A stretch of DNA of 64,000 nt from JALYTZ01 sp036559125 (GTDB taxonomy: Bacteria; Vulcanimicrobiota; Vulcanimicrobiia; Vulcanimicrobiales; Vulcanimicrobiaceae): the NCBI GenBank assembly GCA_036559125.1, contig DATBTT010000051.1, positions 3,937-67,936 of the forward strand, written 5' to 3'. Positions within the stretch are counted from its first letter, which is position 1, and every line of letters begins with the position of its first letter. The translations under genes and the position numbers were made by a program. The notes beneath the pieces are model-generated. The model was given only the letters and a program-made list of their open reading frames with translations. It was not told the origin of the DNA and ran no database searches. Below, in pieces: positions 62,977 to 64,000 of this stretch.

Positions 62977-63812
62977 TGTCGCGGGCGCAGAACGTAACCG
63001 ATGCCGATTCGGACATACAGCGTTACCTGATTTCGGTTGCTGGAACCATCGGCGATTTTCTCGGCGAAGCACTGGTCGGGATATACGTGCACGGATCGCT
63101 CGCGATGGGGAGCTTCCATCGCGAGACCGGCGACGCGGACCTGCTCGTCGTGTTGCGCGGGGCACTGCACCCGGAAATGCGCGAAGGCCTCGCGCACGTG
63201 CTCCTACGGCTGAGCGATGCTCGGCCGATGCCGGGGGACATCGAGGTGACGGTGATTCAAGAGCGTCACGCGCGCGAATACCAACATCCGATGCCGTTCG
63301 AAGTGCATTACAGTTCGGCATGGCGCGATCGCATCGCTTCGGGCGAGGTAGACTATTTAGCTAACGATACCGATCTCGACTTGGCGGCCCACGTCACGGC
63401 CGTGCGCGAACGGGGAGTCCGTCTGTTTGGGCCCCCGCCGCGATCGCTCTTCGGGCCGGTGCCGTGGTTTGCGTATATCAACGCGCTCGAAGCGGATTTC
63501 AACTGGGCGGGCGAGCGCGCGAAGCGGCAGCCGGCGTACGCGATTCTCAACGCCTGCCGCACGCTGCACGGCGCGACCCAACGAGACGTGCGAATCTTGA
63601 GCAAGGATGAAGGAGCGCAGTGGGCGCTGCAAAGTCTTCCGGAAGAATTCGCGCCGCTCGTGCGCCAAGCGATCGACGAGTATCGCGGCATTCCGCAATC
63701 CGCTGCGTTCGATTCCGCGCGCGTCAACGCGTTGCGCGACTACGTGCGCGTGCGCGCACAGCCGGCGTTCGATCGCGCGAACGATACCGGTGACGGCGAA
63801 GACGACGCATGA
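62976..63812 (+). CDS. AadA-like nucleotidyltransferase (DUF4111)
   Basis: A 278-residue protein. Y-V-H-G-S-L-A-M-G-S-F-H with D-A-D-L-L-V-V is the nucleotidyltransferase active site, and the C-terminal S-K-D-E-G-A-Q-W-A-L...L-P-E-E motif matches AadA (ANT(3'')) enzymes. Resistance activity is not shown; it may be a housekeeping relative. Its ATG overlaps the MocR TAA and its stop overlaps mutY (ATGA). Confidence 0.8.
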   Translation: MSRAQNVTDADSDIQRYLISVAGTIGDFLGEALVGIYVHGSLAMGSFHRETGDADLLVVLRGALHPEMREGLAHVLLRLSDARPMPGDIEVTVIQERHAREYQHPMPFEVHYSSAWRDRIASGEVDYLANDTDLDLAAHVTAVRERGVRLFGPPPRSLFGPVPWFAYINALEADFNWAGERAKRQPAYAILNACRTLHGATQRDVRILSKDEGAQWALQSLPEEFAPLVRQAIDEYRGIPQSAAFDSARVNALRDYVRVRAQPAFDRANDTGDGEDDA

Positions 63813-64000
63813 CGTACGAGATTCGGCGTTTGTTGCTGGGGTGGTACGCACGCGATGGCCGCGCGCACCTTCCGTGGCGAACCACGCGCGATCCGTATCG
63901 CGTATTGGTCAGCGAATTCATGTTGCAGCAGACGCAGGTCGAGCGCGTGCTGCCGAAGTTCGCCGCATTCGTCGCTCGTTTTCCGGACTTCCGCGCTCTG
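63809..64000 (+). CDS. mutY: adenine DNA glycosylase MutY, 3' partial
   Basis: Only the first 64 codons are in the window. L-P-W-R...D-P-Y-R-V-L-V-S-E-F-M-L-Q-Q-T-Q-V-E-R-V-L is the MutY N-terminal block with the catalytic glutamate of S-E-F-M. It removes A mispaired with 8-oxoG. ATGA overlap with the AadA-like gene. Confidence 0.92.
   Translation, partial: MTYEIRRLLLGWYARDGRAHLPWRTTRDPYRVLVSEFMLQQTQVERVLPKFAAFVARFPDFRAL

Noticed and set aside
62976..63812. Acquired streptomycin/spectinomycin resistance gene
   Set aside because: The fold matches AadA, but the gene is embedded between housekeeping genes with overlaps and no mobile-element signs, so resistance is unproven.

Overview
The window is 64 kb of dense, GC-rich bacterial chromosome. 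It has about 62 protein genes and no rRNA, tRNA, insertion sequence, prophage or CRISPR array that I can see. The gene set combines Terrabacteria-like housekeeping genes (two-subunit glycine decarboxylase GcvPA/GcvPB, PdxS/PdxT, ScpA/ScpB, SpeH of the Thermotoga length, a Ycf45-like ATPase, a BFN-domain protein) with signs of an outer membrane (a beta-barrel protein, an RND pump, many lipoproteins). This would fit an uncultured diderm such as Candidatus Eremiobacterota (WPS-2). That assignment is an inference from gene content, not a measured phylogeny.

Layout. 1-6.4 kb: a truncated GT39-like glycosyltransferase, a penicillin-acylase-family hydrolase, a Rieske ferredoxin with sufB, and speH. 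6.5-10.7 kb: a lipoprotein with an M30-like metalloprotease motif, speE, a dienoyl-CoA-reductase-like SDR and a small lipoprotein. 10.9-15.7 kb: a hotdog thioesterase and the complete gcvT-gcvH-gcvPA-gcvPB set. 15.7-21 kb: a pseudopilin, then an overlapping train Nudix-scpA-scpB-methyltransferase-nfo-dinB. 21-29 kb (minus strand except ubiX): a Vgb-like propeller lipoprotein, a GNAT / UvrD-like helicase / RecB-like nuclease operon, and an NTP-transferase with ispE. 29-34.3 kb: a glycosidase-like protein, a proline-rich anchored protein, pdxST and an HNH protein. 34.4-42.1 kb: bioA-F-D-B, an arginine/lysine decarboxylase, a PaiB-like protein and the Ycf45-like ATPase. 42.4-51.4 kb: a PilZ-like protein, tmk-holB, a membrane protein with mtnP, an orphan peptide-binding lipoprotein, BFN, ychF and glutamate dehydrogenase. 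51.5-58.2 kb: a rhodanese, a small protein, a beta-barrel plus GDSL lipoprotein pair, and an orphan RND pump. 58.3-64 kb: lpd-lipB-lipA, a MocR regulator, an AadA-like nucleotidyltransferase and the start of mutY.

Several pathways link distant parts of the window. GcvTHP needs lipoyl-GcvH and an E3 subunit, supplied by lipB, lipA and lpd. Polyamine synthesis is spread over speH, speE and the decarboxylase at 38.3 kb, and mtnP salvages the methylthioadenosine by-product. PdxST supplies PLP for the many PLP enzymes present.

The most unusual features are: a LipB whose catalytic lysine position is glutamine; a dinB with no ATG, GTG or TTG start before its first catalytic motif; a dispersed family of short repeats (core CCCTGAGCCTGTCGAAGG) packed into gene-end spacers, plus a 49-bp minisatellite; a sufB promoter with a repeated GTACCCT operator and no sufC/sufD nearby; and a family of lipoproteins with a polyglycine run directly after the lipidated cysteine. 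I found no clearly new multi-gene system. The closest candidate is the helicase-nuclease-acetyltransferase operon at 22.3-26.7 kb.
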